Shown here piece by piece: positions 7,550 to 8,008 of a stretch of DNA of 8,008 nucleotides (positions are counted from its first letter, which is position 1; each line of letters opens with the position of its first letter). Source of the DNA: an uncultured Coriobacteriales bacterium (GTDB taxonomy: Bacteria > Actinomycetota > Coriobacteriia > Coriobacteriales > Atopobiaceae). The translations under genes and the position numbers were made by a program. Below the pieces are notes generated by a model. It did not search any database and was not told where the DNA came from. It saw nothing but the letters and a program-made list of their open reading frames with translations. The stretch covers positions 1 through 8,008 of the forward strand of contig CAMNAH010000046.1 of NCBI GenBank assembly GCA_946530775.1, written 5' to 3'.

Positions 7550-7591
7550 GTCTTGACAGTGCTGGCGCGGTACGTTGGCGGCAGGCGCTCG

Positions 7592-8008
7592 CTACTCCAC
7601 GAGCAGCGCCGCGCCCACAAGCCCCGCCTCATCGCCGCACTCGGCGAGGGCGAAGGCGAGCGTCTCGGGAGCGAGCACGTATCCCTTGGCCTTCTCGTGC
7701 ACGAGGTCGATGAAATCGGGGTTGTTGAGCGCCACCGATCCGCCCCAGACGAAGATATCGGGGTCCACTACCGCGGCCACGTTGTTCACAAGGCGCGCGA
7801 TGTTGTCGGCGCCGCGCTCGACGATTTGGGCGGCCGGCGCATCGCCTGCATGCCAGAGCGCGAAGAGCTCGCGCGCGTCCATCTCGCGTCCGTAGCGCTC
7901 GCTCGCCATGCGCCCGAGCGCGGTTCCGCTGCACTGCAGCTCCACGCTGCCCGCATTGAGGCCGGGACGCACGTAGGGATCGTCGTTCACGACCATGTTG
8001 AAGACCTC
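7592..8008 (-). CDS. ROK-family sugar kinase-like protein, C-terminal 138 residues, cut by window edge
   Basis: Codons are open from base 8008 to a TAG at 7594-7592, so the Met at 7996 is internal and the protein starts outside the window. The fragment contains ROK hallmarks: GSVELQCSGTALGR (the region after the zinc motif in glucokinases), DPDIFVWGGSVA (the conserved late glycine-rich segment) and DEAGLVGAALL near the C terminus. ROK proteins are ATP-dependent sugar kinases (glucokinase, N-acetylmannosamine kinase, fructokinase) or sugar-responsive repressors; the DNA-binding or ATP-binding N terminus needed to choose is not present. The usual zinc-binding set, a His followed by CxCGxxGCxE, is missing: the matching stretch reads VFNMVV and then RPGLNAGSVE, with Asn for His and no cysteines. 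Substrate is therefore not assigned. A 108-base gap separates it from addB, and function suggests a separate unit. Confidence 0.85.
   Translation of the reverse strand, partial: EVFNMVVNDDPYVRPGLNAGSVELQCSGTALGRMASERYGREMDARELFALWHAGDAPAAQIVERGADNIARLVNNVAAVVDPDIFVWGGSVALNNPDFIDLVHEKAKGYVLAPETLAFALAECGDEAGLVGAALLVE

Noticed and set aside
7553..7558. A perfect TTGACA on the plus strand as a -35 box.
   Set aside because: No -10-like hexamer lies 15-19 bases downstream, and transcription would run antisense into the ROK gene.
7527..7591. A rho-independent terminator after the ROK gene.
   Set aside because: The minus strand has a short T-run (CTGTTTTTG) but only weak, interrupted pairing ahead of it; no convincing stem was found.

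Overview
The window is high-GC, gene-dense bacterial DNA in which every supported gene lies on the minus strand. Composition, codon use and protein style suggest a high-GC member of the Actinomycetota, most like Coriobacteriia (Collinsella/Olsenella relatives). That placement is inference from general familiarity with such sequences; no rRNA or other marker gene is present.

Layout in the direction of transcription (right to left): (1) 8008-7592, the C-terminal part of a ROK-family sugar kinase-like protein, cut by the window edge. (2) 7591-7484, a 108-base gap holding a weak candidate promoter and a perfect 6-bp inverted repeat. (3) 7483-4382, addB, the nuclease/scaffold subunit of an AddAB-type helicase-nuclease. 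(4) 4380-832, addA, the UvrD-like motor plus RecB-type nuclease subunit, starting one base after the addB stop codon. (5) 789-1, the first 263 codons of dnaE (DNA polymerase III alpha subunit, PHP domain), starting 42 bases after the addA stop and running off the left edge.

addB, addA and dnaE look like one transcription unit: the junctions are tight, each start has its own purine-rich ribosome binding site, and no terminator is visible between them. AddAB processes DNA double-strand ends for RecA-dependent repair and degrades foreign linear DNA; DnaE copies DNA. The arrangement therefore puts break repair and replicative synthesis in one operon. The ROK gene is probably a separate, unrelated unit.

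I found no tRNA, rRNA, CRISPR, insertion sequence, phage gene or unmistakable new system. The points worth a second look are a roughly 60-residue insertion in the DnaE PHP domain, a ROK protein that has lost its zinc ligands, an AddB with no Walker A motif, the addBA-dnaE linkage, the inverted repeat ahead of addB, and the complete absence of TTA, CTA and TCA codons from dnaE (as far as seen) and addA, which creates a huge false antisense reading frame.
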